From Eubacterium sp. 1001713B170207_170306_E7 (GTDB taxonomy: Bacteria; Bacillota; Clostridia; Eubacteriales; Eubacteriaceae), in assembly GCF_015547515.1 (NCBI RefSeq), contig NZ_JADMVE010000001.1:372406-436405 (forward strand): a stretch of DNA of 64,000 nucleotides. Reading direction: 5' to 3'. Position numbers and translations under genes: made by a program. Below are positions 50,732-60,460 of this stretch, piece after piece; within the stretch, counting starts at the first letter, position 1, and each line of letters begins with the position of its first letter. The notes under the pieces were generated by a model, which was not told the origin of the DNA, ran no database searches, and saw nothing but the letters and a program-made list of their open reading frames with translations.

Positions 50732-51157
50732 ATGCTGCTCAATTCTAATCAGATACAGGAAATCATTCCACACCGCTATCCCTTTTTACTGGTAGACCAG
50801 ATCATTGAGATGGAGGGAGACCATGTGGTAGGCGTTAAATGTGTCACAGCCAATGAAATGCAGTTTATGGGGCATTTCCCGCAGCAGCATGTCATGCCCG
50901 GCGTTCTGGTCATTGAGGCGCTGGCGCAGGCGGGCGCGGTGCTGCTTTTGTCAAAAGAGGAAAACAAGGGCAAAATCGCGCTGTTTGCGGGCATCAACAA
51001 GGCTCGTATCCACCGCCAGGTCATTCCCGGAGACAAGCTGACCCTGGACGTCACCTTTAAGGGCTTCCGGGCAGGTATCGGCTTTGCCGACGCGCTGGCA
51101 ACCGTCGATGGCGAAAAAGCCGTAAAGTGTGAGCTGATGTTCGCGGTTCAGCAGTAA
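50732..51157 (+). CDS. fabZ: 3-hydroxyacyl-ACP dehydratase
   Basis: A 141-residue hot-dog-fold dehydratase with His48 in GHFPQQHVMPGVLVIEA and the start IPHRYPFLLVDQI. ATG at 50732 after GGGAGGAC. Last gene of the cluster, before a strong bidirectional terminator. Confidence 0.96.
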   Translation: MLLNSNQIQEIIPHRYPFLLVDQIIEMEGDHVVGVKCVTANEMQFMGHFPQQHVMPGVLVIEALAQAGAVLLLSKEENKGKIALFAGINKARIHRQVIPGDKLTLDVTFKGFRAGIGFADALATVDGEKAVKCELMFAVQQ

Positions 51158-51161
51158 TGCA

Positions 51162-51205
51162 AGAGGGCCATTCCCCGATGATATGGGGAATGGCCCTCTC
51201 TTTTT
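51162..51205. terminator. Strong bidirectional terminator after fabZ
   Basis: A perfect 15-bp stem (51162-51176 with 51185-51199; arms AGAGGGCCATTCCCC and its complement) with an eight-base loop, followed by C and five T. It separates the fab cluster from the convergent kinase gene. Confidence 0.92.
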
Positions 51206-51215
51206 GTCCGCCGGC

Positions 51216-52523
51216 CTAGTTTTCCTTTGGACAGGGTAAAATCAGGCGCATCCGGAAGCAGTTGTCCGCACAGGTAAACTTCAGGAAACCATGATAGCGC
51301 GATGCGAAATCTGCGATGCTCTGGGTGCCGTAGCCGTGTCCTTTTTTCGAGCCGGCCGGCATTCCGTCCCCGTCAAAGACCACATCGTTGGCGCAGGTGT
51401 TATCAATTTCCAGAAAGTATTGGGAGTGCTGCTGCCTGCCGGTAATGCGGATGCTTTTTTGAACGCCGGTATCCATTGCCCGGCAGGCGTTCCAGGCGTT
51501 TTCGATGGCGTTTGACAGCATAACAGAGAACTCTGTGATGTCGATCCGCTTTTCAGACGGCGTCTCCAACAGGATGGTATAGTCAATTTGTTCCTTTTCC
51601 AGCTTCTCTGTGAAAAAAGAAAGCACCCCGTCCACGATCATCTCTCCGGTATATATTTGGAGCTGGCCGCTGTTCTGAGTGGCATTAAGACCAGTGTCCA
51701 TCGAGTCGACCACCTTCTGAATGGAGGACCAGTCCCGGTTTGTGACACAGGTGTTAATGAGCTGGGCATAATGGCGCATGTCGTGGCGGTACATTCTGAC
51801 CTGCTCATCCATTTTCTGGAGCGTCGCAGTGTGCTTCTCGATAAAGGACATCTGCATTTGGAGCAGCTCGTAGCTTTTCTCAATCTGGTTACGGCGGTTC
51901 ATATTTCGGAACACAATATAGAAGGCGACATAGACACAGACGACAGCCACACACATAAACAGGGCCTGCGGCTGCATTTCCGGATGCTGGTATAAGGGGC
52001 CGGGGAGCATGATGATCATTGCGAACACAAAGCTGAGCGACACCGGAATCGTCATAAGCCACCACCATTCACCCCGGATAGCTCTGAAAACCTCAAGGAA
52101 GGGTTTCCTGAAAAACAGGTACAGCAGCAGCGCGATAAACAGAAAGACAAACAGCTTGATAAGGACATGAATCTGAGCCGTTGAGTAAAAGACACTGTCG
52201 CTCAGCGTGTCACTGATAAAGATAAACAGGCAGGCGCTGAAAAAATTGAACAGCATCCGCCCGCCAAGGTGCCTGTAAATCAGGAAGTAAAAGAGGCCGC
52301 AGGCGATAATGTTAAAGATTGAGATCGACGATTTTGCGGACTGGGTCGTCTCAACATTGAATACAATGAGGATATCGGCAAGAAATAAGAGGGCAATGAA
52401 GAACAGCACCAGCCAGCGGGTAACCTTTTTTGAAAAACGCCATCCATCCGATAGAATGCTGATATAAATGAGGCCTAAGGGTGATGACACCATGCTTTCC
52501 ATGACAGCGATTGCTTTATCCAT
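51216..52523 (-). CDS. Orphan AgrC-like GHKL sensor histidine kinase
   Basis: A 435-residue membrane kinase. About six or seven helices fill the first 230 residues, then a short coiled coil, the phospho-acceptor region MYRHDMRHYAQLI with His247, and a GHKL ATPase with the N-box LSNAIENAWNACRAM and G-box region KGHGYGTQSI. This is the HPK10/AgrC-type layout used for peptide sensing. No LytTR response regulator or peptide gene lies beside it: fabZ is convergent and valS divergent. RBS AAAGGAAA. Confidence 0.82.
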   Translation of the reverse strand: MDKAIAVMESMVSSPLGLIYISILSDGWRFSKKVTRWLVLFFIALLFLADILIVFNVETTQSAKSSISIFNIIACGLFYFLIYRHLGGRMLFNFFSACLFIFISDTLSDSVFYSTAQIHVLIKLFVFLFIALLLYLFFRKPFLEVFRAIRGEWWWLMTIPVSLSFVFAMIIMLPGPLYQHPEMQPQALFMCVAVVCVYVAFYIVFRNMNRRNQIEKSYELLQMQMSFIEKHTATLQKMDEQVRMYRHDMRHYAQLINTCVTNRDWSSIQKVVDSMDTGLNATQNSGQLQIYTGEMIVDGVLSFFTEKLEKEQIDYTILLETPSEKRIDITEFSVMLSNAIENAWNACRAMDTGVQKSIRITGRQQHSQYFLEIDNTCANDVVFDGDGMPAGSKKGHGYGTQSIADFASRYHGFLKFTCADNCFRMRLILPCPKEN

Positions 52524-52582
52524 TTTCCAGTTTCCTTTCCGCAGATGCCTCCTCTGGGATTACAAGGGAGTATGTCTGTTTA

Positions 52583-52611
52583 AATATACGACAGAAAGGC
52601 CCGATTGTCAA
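52583..52611 (-). promoter_or_regulatory. Consensus promoter of the AgrC-like kinase gene
   Basis: Minus strand: TTGACA (52611-52606), 17-base spacer, TATATT (52588-52583), about 60 bases before the start codon. Confidence 0.75.
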
Positions 52612-52667
52612 ACGCTTATTTTACAACTAATTTTCAGTCCGCCCTTTTAAAATAGGCGATGGTTTGG

Positions 52668-52673
52668 TATAAT
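52668..52673 (+). promoter_or_regulatory. Likely -10 box of valS
   Basis: TATAAT preceded by TTTGG; a TTTTAA 17 bases upstream is the only possible -35. The roughly 60-base leader to valS contains no T-box element. Confidence 0.45.
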
Positions 52674-52738
52674 AATAAAATATCGAAAAAATTGATCGCA
52701 GTTTAATAAAAACATGAGCATAGAGAGAGGTAAGCAGA

Positions 52739-55387
52739 TTGAAAAAAGAAATGTCAAAAGTCTATGACCCCAAGGACGTAGAAAGCCGTATATATGCCTG
52801 GTGGCAGGAAAAGGACTATTTTAAACCCGAGGTGCACCCCGACGGCAGGCCCTTTACCATTGTGATGCCGCCTCCGAACATTACCGGACAGCTGCACATG
52901 GGCCACGCCTTCGACGATACCCTTCAGGATGTGCTCACCCGCTTCAAGAGAATGCAGGGCTATGCGGCACTCTGGGTGCCGGGTATGGACCACGCCAGCA
53001 TCGCCACTGAAGTGAAGGTGGTTGAAAAAATCCGCAACGAGGAAGGCAAAACCAAGGAAGAGCTCGGGCGTGAGGAATTCCTCAAACGCGCCTGGGACTG
53101 GGCCTTAACCTATAAAGACCGTATCCGTGAGCAGGTTAAAAAGCTCGGAGCCTCCTGCGACTGGGACCGTGAACGCTTTACCATGGACGAGGGCTGCAGC
53201 GAGGCCGTCAAGGAAACCTTTGTCCGTCTGTACGAGGAGGGGCTGATCTACAAGGGAAGCCGTATTATCAACTGGTGCCCCGACTGTAAAACCGCCCTGT
53301 CCGACGCAGAGGTCGAGTACGCCGAGCAGGCCAGCCATTTGTGGCATATCCGTTACCCCATCGCGGGCAGCGACGGCTACGTGACTGTTGCCACCACCCG
53401 TCCGGAAACCATGCTGGGCGATTCCGGCGTGGCGGTGAACCCAAATGACGCGCGCTATAAGGATTTGGTGGGTAAAACCGTTATCCTGCCGCTGGTGAAC
53501 AAGGAAATCCCCGTGGTTGCCGATGATTATGTGGATATGGAATTTGGAACCGGCGTGGTTAAAATGACCCCGGCCCACGATCCCAATGACTACGAAGTCG
53601 GAAAACGCCATAACCTCGAAGAGATCAATGTCATGAACGAGGACGGCACCATGAACGAGCTGGCGGGCAAATATGCCGGCATGGACCGTTACGAATGCCG
53701 CAAGGCTGTTGTGGAGGACCTGAAGGCGCTGGGACTGCTTGAAAAAATCGAAGACCATGTCCATAACGTCGGCGAATGTTACCGCTGTGGCACCACGGTT
53801 GAGACCATGACCTCTGAGCAGTGGTTTGTAAAGATGGCGCCTCTGGCAAAACCCGCCATTGAGGCCGTCAGAAACCGCGATACCCAGTTTGTGCCGGACC
53901 GTTTCAGCAAGATTTACTTTAACTGGATGGAAAACATCCGTGACTGGTGCATTTCCCGCCAGCTGTGGTGGGGACACCAGATCCCTGCCTACTACTGCGA
54001 TGACTGCGGCGAAATGGTCGTAGCCAAGGAAATGCCCGGAGTCTGTCCGAAATGCGGAGGAACCCACTTTACACAGGACGAAAACGCTCTGGATACCTGG
54101 TTCAGCTCCGGACTGTGGCCCTTCTCCACAATGGGCTGGCCGGAAAAAACCCAGGACCTGGAGAAATTCTACCCGAACAGTGTGCTGGTGACAGCCTACG
54201 ATATTATTTTCTTCTGGGTTGCGCGCATGATCTTTATGGGTCTGCACATAATGGACGAGGTTCCCTTCTCCGATGTCTATATTCACGGCCTGATCCGTGA
54301 CGCCAAGGGGCGTAAGATGAGCAAATCCCTGGGCAACGGCATCGACCCGCTGGAAATCATCGAAGAGTTCTCAGCCGACGCTCTGCGTTTCTCGATCATC
54401 ACAGGGAACTCCGCGGGGAACGACATCCGCTGGCAGGATGAAAAGCTGGAAGCCAGCAGAAACTTCCTGAATAAAATCTGGAACGCCGCCCGCTTTGTGC
54501 TGATGAACCTGGATGAAAACATCATGGACCAGCAGGACACTGCGTTTGCCAATCTGGAAAATACCGATAAATGGATTCTGAGCCGCATGAACGACGTTGT
54601 GCGCGATGTGACACAGAACATGGATAAATACGAGCTGGGAATCGCCGCCCAGAAGATCTACGATTTTGCCTGGAACGAATACTGTGACTGGTATATCGAG
54701 CTGGTAAAGCCAAGACTGTACGGCGACGACGAAGCCACCAAGGCAGCGGCCCAGTATACCCTGAACGTGGTGCTGACCAATATTCTCAAGCTGCTGCACC
54801 CGGTTATCCCATTCATCACCGAAGAAATCTACGGCTACCTGCCCGGTGCGGGCGAAGCCATCATTGTTTCCGAATGGCCGGAATACGATGACGCGCTGCA
54901 TTTTTCGCAGGATGAGGACGACGTCCGATTCCTGATGGCCTGTATCAAGAGCATCCGCAATATCCGTTCCGAGATGGATGTGCCAAACGCCAAGAAAACG
55001 CAGCTCTTTGTCATCACCGGCAATGCCGGACACAATGAGCTGATGCTCAAGTCCGCCGTTTATTTTGAAAAGCTGGCCTCTGTCTCCGGTATCTCTGCCA
55101 TTGTCAAGGAGGAGGTACAGGAAAACTATGTGAGCGCTGTCGTCGAAGACGCAGAGCTGTTCCTGTCCATGGACGAGCTGGTGGACAAGGAAAAGGAAAT
55201 CGAGCGTCTGAGCGGCGAGAAGGCCAAGCTTGAGAAAGAGCTGGACCGTGTGGACAAAAAGCTGTCCAACAAGGGTTTTACCGATAAGGCCCCTGAGAAG
55301 GTCGTGGAGGGCGAGCGTGAAAAGCAGCGCAAATACCAGGAAATGCTGGATAAGGTGCTGGAACGTTTAGCCTATTACAACAAGTAA
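52739..55387 (+). CDS. valS: Valyl-tRNA synthetase
   Basis: An 882-residue class I synthetase. HIGH motif seen as PPPNITGQLHMGHAF, the editing domain with ATTRPETMLGD, KMSKS as KMSKSLGNGIDPL, the anticodon-binding region (about 600-790) and the C-terminal coiled-coil arm (about 810-880, LVDKEKEIERLSGEKAKLEKELD). The TTG at 52739 is eight bases after AGAGAGG; the next ATG (52751) is too far from it. Single gene closed by a terminator. Confidence 0.96.
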   Translation: MKKEMSKVYDPKDVESRIYAWWQEKDYFKPEVHPDGRPFTIVMPPPNITGQLHMGHAFDDTLQDVLTRFKRMQGYAALWVPGMDHASIATEVKVVEKIRNEEGKTKEELGREEFLKRAWDWALTYKDRIREQVKKLGASCDWDRERFTMDEGCSEAVKETFVRLYEEGLIYKGSRIINWCPDCKTALSDAEVEYAEQASHLWHIRYPIAGSDGYVTVATTRPETMLGDSGVAVNPNDARYKDLVGKTVILPLVNKEIPVVADDYVDMEFGTGVVKMTPAHDPNDYEVGKRHNLEEINVMNEDGTMNELAGKYAGMDRYECRKAVVEDLKALGLLEKIEDHVHNVGECYRCGTTVETMTSEQWFVKMAPLAKPAIEAVRNRDTQFVPDRFSKIYFNWMENIRDWCISRQLWWGHQIPAYYCDDCGEMVVAKEMPGVCPKCGGTHFTQDENALDTWFSSGLWPFSTMGWPEKTQDLEKFYPNSVLVTAYDIIFFWVARMIFMGLHIMDEVPFSDVYIHGLIRDAKGRKMSKSLGNGIDPLEIIEEFSADALRFSIITGNSAGNDIRWQDEKLEASRNFLNKIWNAARFVLMNLDENIMDQQDTAFANLENTDKWILSRMNDVVRDVTQNMDKYELGIAAQKIYDFAWNEYCDWYIELVKPRLYGDDEATKAAAQYTLNVVLTNILKLLHPVIPFITEEIYGYLPGAGEAIIVSEWPEYDDALHFSQDEDDVRFLMACIKSIRNIRSEMDVPNAKKTQLFVITGNAGHNELMLKSAVYFEKLASVSGISAIVKEEVQENYVSAVVEDAELFLSMDELVDKEKEIERLSGEKAKLEKELDRVDKKLSNKGFTDKAPEKVVEGEREKQRKYQEMLDKVLERLAYYNK

Positions 55388-55406
55388 GAAAATAAAACAG
55401 AACAGG

Positions 55407-55430
55407 GCGGAAGGAGACTTCCGCTTTTTC
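55407..55430 (+). terminator. Intrinsic terminator after valS
   Basis: GCGGAAG (55407-55413), loop GAGA, CTTCCGC (55418-55424) and five T. Confidence 0.88.
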
Positions 55431-55477
55431 TTTAGAGGAAAGTTGTATTTATTGCCGACTAAATGAAAGGAGTTCCC

Positions 55478-56182
55478 ATGAACGAGGAAGGAAAGAAACG
55501 GATTTTGATTGCAGACGATAATCAGGACATTTGCGAGCTGGTGGAGATTCTGCTGACAGCGGAGGGCTTTGAGGTCGTCCAGGCCAAAAACGGGCAGGAG
55601 GCAGTGGACAGAACGGACAGCTCCGTTGACCTGATCATACTGGACGTTATGATGCCACAGAAATCGGGCTACAAGGCCTGCTCTGAGATCCGGGAAAAGA
55701 CACGGGTGCCCATTTTGTTTTTAACCGCCAAGGACCAGGATTCCGACAAGGTAATGGGCTTCTCAGTCGGCGGCGACGACTACCTGTCAAAGCCCTTTTC
55801 CTACACCGAGCTGGTGTCCCGGGTCAAGTCCCTGCTGCGCCGGTACTACGTCTATCAGGGCAGCGCGCCGGAGCAGAAAAGCAACAGGCTGGTGATCCGG
55901 GACCTGGCGCTGGATAAGGACGCGCAGAATGTTGAGATCGCCGGAGAAATTGTCACGCTGACCGATATTGAGTACCGGATACTGGAGCTGATGATGGACA
56001 ACCGGAAAAAGGTGTTCTCAGCCCAGAATATTTATGAGAGCATCTGGAACGAGCCTTACTTCTATTCGGCCAACAACACAGTCATGGTGCATATCCGGAA
56101 CTTGCGCAAAAAGCTCGGGGACAACTCCCAGGAGCCGCAGTATATCAAGACCGCCTGGGGAAAGGGCTACTATGTTGACTAG
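55478..56182 (+). CDS. OmpR-family response regulator of the MacAB-like exporter
   Basis: A 234-residue regulator: receiver domain with acidic ILIADDNQDICELV and phospho-acceptor Asp56 (LIILDVMMPQKSG), then a winged helix ending YIKTAWGKGYYVD. ATG at 55478 after AAAGGAG. It overlaps the kinase gene by 11 bases. The pair precedes an adaptor/ABC exporter set and very probably controls it. Confidence 0.9.
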   Translation: MNEEGKKRILIADDNQDICELVEILLTAEGFEVVQAKNGQEAVDRTDSSVDLIILDVMMPQKSGYKACSEIREKTRVPILFLTAKDQDSDKVMGFSVGGDDYLSKPFSYTELVSRVKSLLRRYYVYQGSAPEQKSNRLVIRDLALDKDAQNVEIAGEIVTLTDIEYRILELMMDNRKKVFSAQNIYESIWNEPYFYSANNTVMVHIRNLRKKLGDNSQEPQYIKTAWGKGYYVD

Positions 56183-57191
56183 GCAGGAGGAGAGCATTTT
56201 CCGCTCCAGGCTTGGGCTGACCGTCATGAAATATTTTGGCATCGCCTTTGTCATCGCTCTGGCCTCGGGCGTTGCCACCACACTGCTGCTGTCCTGCTTC
56301 ATCCGGGAGAATGGCATCTCCGGCGAAACCGTAGAGCTTTTTGCCTACATGGTCACCATTGCAGTGCTCTTTATTGTGTTTTTGAAGCTGTTCCATAAAA
56401 AAATCCGCTATATCCATACTCTGGAGCACGGCATTGAGATCATCGAGGGCGGCGGGCTGGAGTACCCCATTCCGGTGGAGGGCAATGATGAGCTGACCTC
56501 TCTGGCCATCCAGCTCAACGCCATGCGCCGGACCCTGCAGAAGCAGATCGACGAGCGGGAAACAGCTATCCGGGAGAACCACGAGATGGTCACCGCCATA
56601 TCCCACGATATCCGGACGCCGCTGACCTCAGTGATCTGTTATCTGGACCTGATCCGGGACGGCAAGGTCAAAAGCGCTGAGGAGGAGGCCGTATATATCA
56701 ATAACGCCCTGGAAAAGGCCTATCAGATTAAAAACCTTTCCACCGCCCTTTTCACCCACTCGGTGGCAGAAAATGAGGAGGTCATGTTCCATTACGAGCT
56801 GATCGACGGCAACGAGCTGCTGGCACAGGTTTTATCCGAAAGTGTCTTTCTGCTGGAGGAAAAGGGCCTGAAGGTCGAGGTGAAGGACAGCATCGAGCAG
56901 GGCTTTGCCATCAATGTGGATATTCAGCAGTTCCGGCGCGTTTTTGACAACCTCTGCTCCAACGCCCTGAAATACGCCGACCCCAGGTGGCCCATCTGCT
57001 TTGACGTGATGCTGGAGCCGGATACCCTGCGCATTATCCAGACCAACCAGGTGCGCAAAAGCAGCGGCGTCGAGAGCTTCGGCATTGGGCTGAAAACCTG
57101 TGAAAAGATCGCGGAACGCCATGAGGGGTCCTTTAAGAGCTGGATTGAGAAGGGTGAGTTTGTGGCGATCTGGACGCTGCCGCTGTATTAG
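56172..57191 (+). CDS. Membrane sensor histidine kinase
   Basis: A 339-residue kinase: two helices close together near residues 20-75 with almost no extracellular loop, a HAMP-like linker, His145 in AISHDIRTPLTSVICYLDLI, N-box DNLCSNALKYADP and G-box GIGLKTCEKIAERH. The short loop between helices is the mark of intramembrane-sensing kinases that respond to cell-envelope antibiotics or to their exporter. Start at 56172 inside the regulator gene. Confidence 0.88.
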   Translation: MLTRQEESIFRSRLGLTVMKYFGIAFVIALASGVATTLLLSCFIRENGISGETVELFAYMVTIAVLFIVFLKLFHKKIRYIHTLEHGIEIIEGGGLEYPIPVEGNDELTSLAIQLNAMRRTLQKQIDERETAIRENHEMVTAISHDIRTPLTSVICYLDLIRDGKVKSAEEEAVYINNALEKAYQIKNLSTALFTHSVAENEEVMFHYELIDGNELLAQVLSESVFLLEEKGLKVEVKDSIEQGFAINVDIQQFRRVFDNLCSNALKYADPRWPICFDVMLEPDTLRIIQTNQVRKSSGVESFGIGLKTCEKIAERHEGSFKSWIEKGEFVAIWTLPLY

Positions 57192-57363
57192 CCGAAACGC
57201 TGTGTCCCTACAGCTTAAGCTTGTTTTTTTGCTTTGCACCGCAAAAAGAACACATGATGGACGATTACATGATGAATATTAATAAAATCTTTAGATTTCA
57301 TCCCGAATTTCTTCATGTTTTTATGTTAAAATGATTCACAACAAAACAATTAATGGAGGCACC

Positions 57364-58350
57364 ATGAATAAGAAAAAAAGTATCATTATTACGCTTGTCA
57401 TACTGGCAGTCGTTGTCTTGGCGCTGGGCGTCTGGGCCTGTTCGCGCACCAGCCAGCCGCAGGCAGCCGCTGTCAAAACCACAGCCCTTGAGAAGACCAA
57501 TCTTCAGCGAACGGTTTCGAGCAACGGGACAGTGGAGAGCACCTACGTTGAGCAGGTCAGCAATATGACCGGTATTCCGGTTTGGGATATCGACGTATCT
57601 GTCGGTGAATGGGTTGAAAAGGGCGACCGTCTCTGCCGCCTGTACGAAGAAAAAAGTGATACCTGGGAGCGGGTGGAAGCCACGACCTCCGGCACGATCA
57701 CAGCCATCAACGCCCAGAACGGCGCGCCGGCCAATGGTGTGCTCTTTACCATCGAAGATACCAACAGCCTGCGTGTGATCACCAACATCAAGGAAGCAGA
57801 CGTGGGCACCGTACAGCCGGGAATGAAGGTAACCATCAAAACCGATGCCACTGGCGACAAGGAATACACCGGTACGGTACAGAGCATTGCGCCCACAGCG
57901 GTTAAGCAGTCCAGCGCCTCGGGTACCAGCGCGGCGGCCGCTTCTTCGGGCAGCCAGAATCCGGAATTTGAAACCCGGGTCAGCATTGACTCTGATATCA
58001 GCGGCCTGCTGATCGGGATGAAGGCCCGCCTTAACATCATCGTTGAAGAACGGAACGGTGTTTACAGCGTTCCCTTTGACGTGCTGACCACCAACGCCAA
58101 CAATGAGAGCTGTGTGCTGGTGGCCGCAGACCCCAAGGACGGCGTCTACACGGTGAAGGAGGTGCCGGTCACCACGGGTACCGAAACCGACTTTGCCATT
58201 GAAATTTCAGGCGATCAGCTGACAGATGGCATGCAGATCATCACCGACATCGACAAGGTTAAGGCCGGCGATTCCGTTACCCTGCAGCAGTCGGGCGGCG
58301 ACGGGACGGTTCAGACCGATACGGCCGGAGGAGACACCAATGCGCAATAA
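57364..58350 (+). CDS. MacA/HlyD-type efflux adaptor
   Basis: A 328-residue membrane-fusion-type protein with one N-terminal transmembrane helix (about 5-30), a lipoyl-like hairpin half (VSVGEWVEKGDRLCRLYEEK), a beta-barrel domain with a Ser/Ala-rich insertion (SSASGTSAAAASSGS, about 190-205), and a C-terminal domain. In Gram-positives such adaptors sit outside the membrane beside MacB-like permeases. Start at 57364 after GGAGG. It overlaps the ATPase gene by 11 bases. Confidence 0.85.
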   Translation: MNKKKSIIITLVILAVVVLALGVWACSRTSQPQAAAVKTTALEKTNLQRTVSSNGTVESTYVEQVSNMTGIPVWDIDVSVGEWVEKGDRLCRLYEEKSDTWERVEATTSGTITAINAQNGAPANGVLFTIEDTNSLRVITNIKEADVGTVQPGMKVTIKTDATGDKEYTGTVQSIAPTAVKQSSASGTSAAAASSGSQNPEFETRVSIDSDISGLLIGMKARLNIIVEERNGVYSVPFDVLTTNANNESCVLVAADPKDGVYTVKEVPVTTGTETDFAIEISGDQLTDGMQIITDIDKVKAGDSVTLQQSGGDGTVQTDTAGGDTNAQ

Positions 58351-59068
58351 GATCATCGAGATGAAGGGCATTGTGAAGCGCTTCTATGTGGGTTCGCCCA
58401 ATGAGCTTGAAATCCTTCATGGCCTTGATCTGGAAGTCTTAGAGGGCGAATTTATATCCATTATCGGGGCATCCGGCTCCGGCAAGTCCACGCTGATGAA
58501 CATCATCGGCGCCCTTGACCGGCCCACAGAAGGCGAATACTATCTGGACCAGCTGCTGGTCAGTACCATCAAGGACAGCGGGCTCTCAAAGATCCGAAAC
58601 CAGAAAATCGGCTTTGTGTTCCAGACCTTTAACCTGATCCCGCGTTCCACGGCCCTCAGCAATGTGGAGCTGCCCATGCTGTACTCGGGCATGCCCAAGG
58701 CGGAGCGCCGGGAGCGGGCAGAGGAGCTGCTGGCGCTGGTGGATATGTCGGACCGGGCCAAGCACCGTCCCAATGAGCTTTCCGGCGGACAGAAGCAGCG
58801 TATCGCTATCGCCCGTGCCATGGCCAATAACCCGTCGATCATTCTGGCCGATGAGCCCACCGGTGCGCTGGACAGTAAAACCGGACGGATGGTCATGGAT
58901 ATTTTCCATGAGCTGCATGAAAAGCAGGGCAAAACCATTATTTTGATCACCCATAATCCCGAGCTGGCCGATGAAACCGAGCGGATTATCACGCTGAGTG
59001 ACGGCAGCATCGTCGGCACCCGGGCAGGTACCGGGGTGAGATTGGAGCGACACAATGAACTTGCTTGA
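58340..59068 (+). CDS. MacB/LolD-type ABC transporter ATPase
   Basis: A 242-residue ATPase: Walker A GASGSGKSTLMN, IGFVFQTFNLIPRSTALSNVELP, signature LSGGQKQRIAIARAM, Walker B IILADEPTGALDS and switch ILITHNPELAD. These features place it with MacB, LolD and FtsE. ATG at 58340 inside the adaptor gene; it overlaps the permease gene by 14 bases. Confidence 0.93.
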   Translation: MRNKIIEMKGIVKRFYVGSPNELEILHGLDLEVLEGEFISIIGASGSGKSTLMNIIGALDRPTEGEYYLDQLLVSTIKDSGLSKIRNQKIGFVFQTFNLIPRSTALSNVELPMLYSGMPKAERRERAEELLALVDMSDRAKHRPNELSGGQKQRIAIARAMANNPSIILADEPTGALDSKTGRMVMDIFHELHEKQGKTIILITHNPELADETERIITLSDGSIVGTRAGTGVRLERHNELA

Positions 59069-60311
59069 GAATATTAAACTGGCCCTGGAGGGGCTGCGCG
59101 CCAACAAAATGCGGGCGCTGCTGACCATGCTGGGCATCATTATCGGGATTGCCTCAGTCATTGCCATTACCTCCCTTGGGGACGCCATGTCCAATACGCT
59201 GAATGAGACCCTCTCCAACGTGGGCGGGCGCAACATTCAGCTGTACGTCATGCCTAAGGACGTGGACGGCACTTACTCCAACAGCGATGAGGATAACATT
59301 ACCGACGAGATGATCGAACGCTTCAGAGAGCGCTACGGCGATGAGATTGAGGGCCTTGAGATCAGCAATAACGTCGGGGCGGCCAAAACCGTCGATGTGA
59401 TCCCGCAGCAGGAGATGAAAATCACCGGCGCGAACCATGATTACTTCACGGTTGAGAATGTCAAGATCATCCAGGGCCGCGCCATCAGCGACCGGGATGT
59501 CGAGGGTGAAAAGAACGTTATTGTTATCTCCAGTATTATGAAGCAGAACCTGTACGGCGCGAACAGCGACCCCATCGGGAAGGAAATAAAAGTGGAGACC
59601 ACCTACGGGACAGAGAGCTTTTACGTCGTAGGGGTTTACCAGGACCCCATGGAGGACGCGACCCAGAGCGCCATGATGGCCGCAATGGGCGGCAGCGGCC
59701 GCTCCACGGCTTACATTCCCTATACAACGGCCAAGAGCATCACAAACGACACCACCAAAGGCTACAGCATGGTCATGCTCATGGCCTCGCCGAATGTCAG
59801 CTCGACAGAGCTGGCCACCAAGGCAGCTGCCTATTTCAACAAATTCTATCCTGAAAACAGCAACAGCAAGGTAGAGGCGCAGAGCATGGAAAGCATCATG
59901 AAGGAAATGAACAGCGCCATGTCGCAGGTATCCATGGCCATCGCGGTCATCGCAGGCATCTCGCTGCTGGTCGGCGGGATCGGGGTTATGAATATCATGC
60001 TGGTATCCGTCACCGAGCGTACCCGTGAGATTGGGGTGCGCAAGGCCCTGGGTGCGCCTAATAGCGCAATCCGCATACAGTTCTTGGTTGAGTCCATGAT
60101 CATCTGTATCATCGGCGGTATCCTGGGCATCCTGCTGGGCGCGGGCTTTGGCGCCCTCGGCGGGCTGCTGCTCCAGACCACGGTCGTGCCGTCGGTCGGT
60201 TCCATCGCCCTGGCGGTCGGCTTCTCCATGGCCATCGGCGTGTTCTTTGGCTACTACCCGGCCAACAAGGCGGCCAAGCTTGACCCCATCGAGGCGCTGC
60301 GATACGAATAA
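59055..60311 (+). CDS. MacB-type ABC permease
   Basis: A 418-residue mechanotransmission-type permease: an N-terminal helix (IKLALEGLRANKMRALLTML), a large extracellular MacB_PCD domain (about 45-275), and three C-terminal helices with VGGIGVMNIMLVSVTERTREIG and ILGILLGAGFGALGGLL. Together with the ATPase and adaptor it forms a tripartite exporter for peptides, macrolide-like compounds or lipids, sensed by the two-component system upstream. Last gene of the five-gene unit. Confidence 0.92.
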   Translation: MNLLENIKLALEGLRANKMRALLTMLGIIIGIASVIAITSLGDAMSNTLNETLSNVGGRNIQLYVMPKDVDGTYSNSDEDNITDEMIERFRERYGDEIEGLEISNNVGAAKTVDVIPQQEMKITGANHDYFTVENVKIIQGRAISDRDVEGEKNVIVISSIMKQNLYGANSDPIGKEIKVETTYGTESFYVVGVYQDPMEDATQSAMMAAMGGSGRSTAYIPYTTAKSITNDTTKGYSMVMLMASPNVSSTELATKAAAYFNKFYPENSNSKVEAQSMESIMKEMNSAMSQVSMAIAVIAGISLLVGGIGVMNIMLVSVTERTREIGVRKALGAPNSAIRIQFLVESMIICIIGGILGILLGAGFGALGGLLLQTTVVPSVGSIALAVGFSMAIGVFFGYYPANKAAKLDPIEALRYE

Positions 60312-60322
60312 CGAAGCAAACG

Positions 60323-60377
60323 CATTTTGCAGAGAAAGGATTCTGATCTTGAATAAAGACCTTCTCTGTAAAATGTG
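60323..60377 (+). terminator. Possible terminator after the MacB-like operon
   Basis: CATTTTGCAGAGAAAGG and CCTTCTCTGTAAAATG form a long imperfect hairpin, but no T-tract follows directly. It may end or protect the exporter transcript. Confidence 0.45.
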
Positions 60378-60460
60378 AGTCCTGATACCAGGGACTAAAT
60401 TTTATCTTTACTTCCTGTGGTTGAAGTGCTAAAATAGAGTAAATCAACTAAATAAAAAGC

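Noticed and set aside
52524-52738. Possible T-box riboswitch before valS
   Set aside because: The leader is only about 60 bases from the -10 box and lacks the conserved T-box sequence and a specifier stem; no terminator is present.
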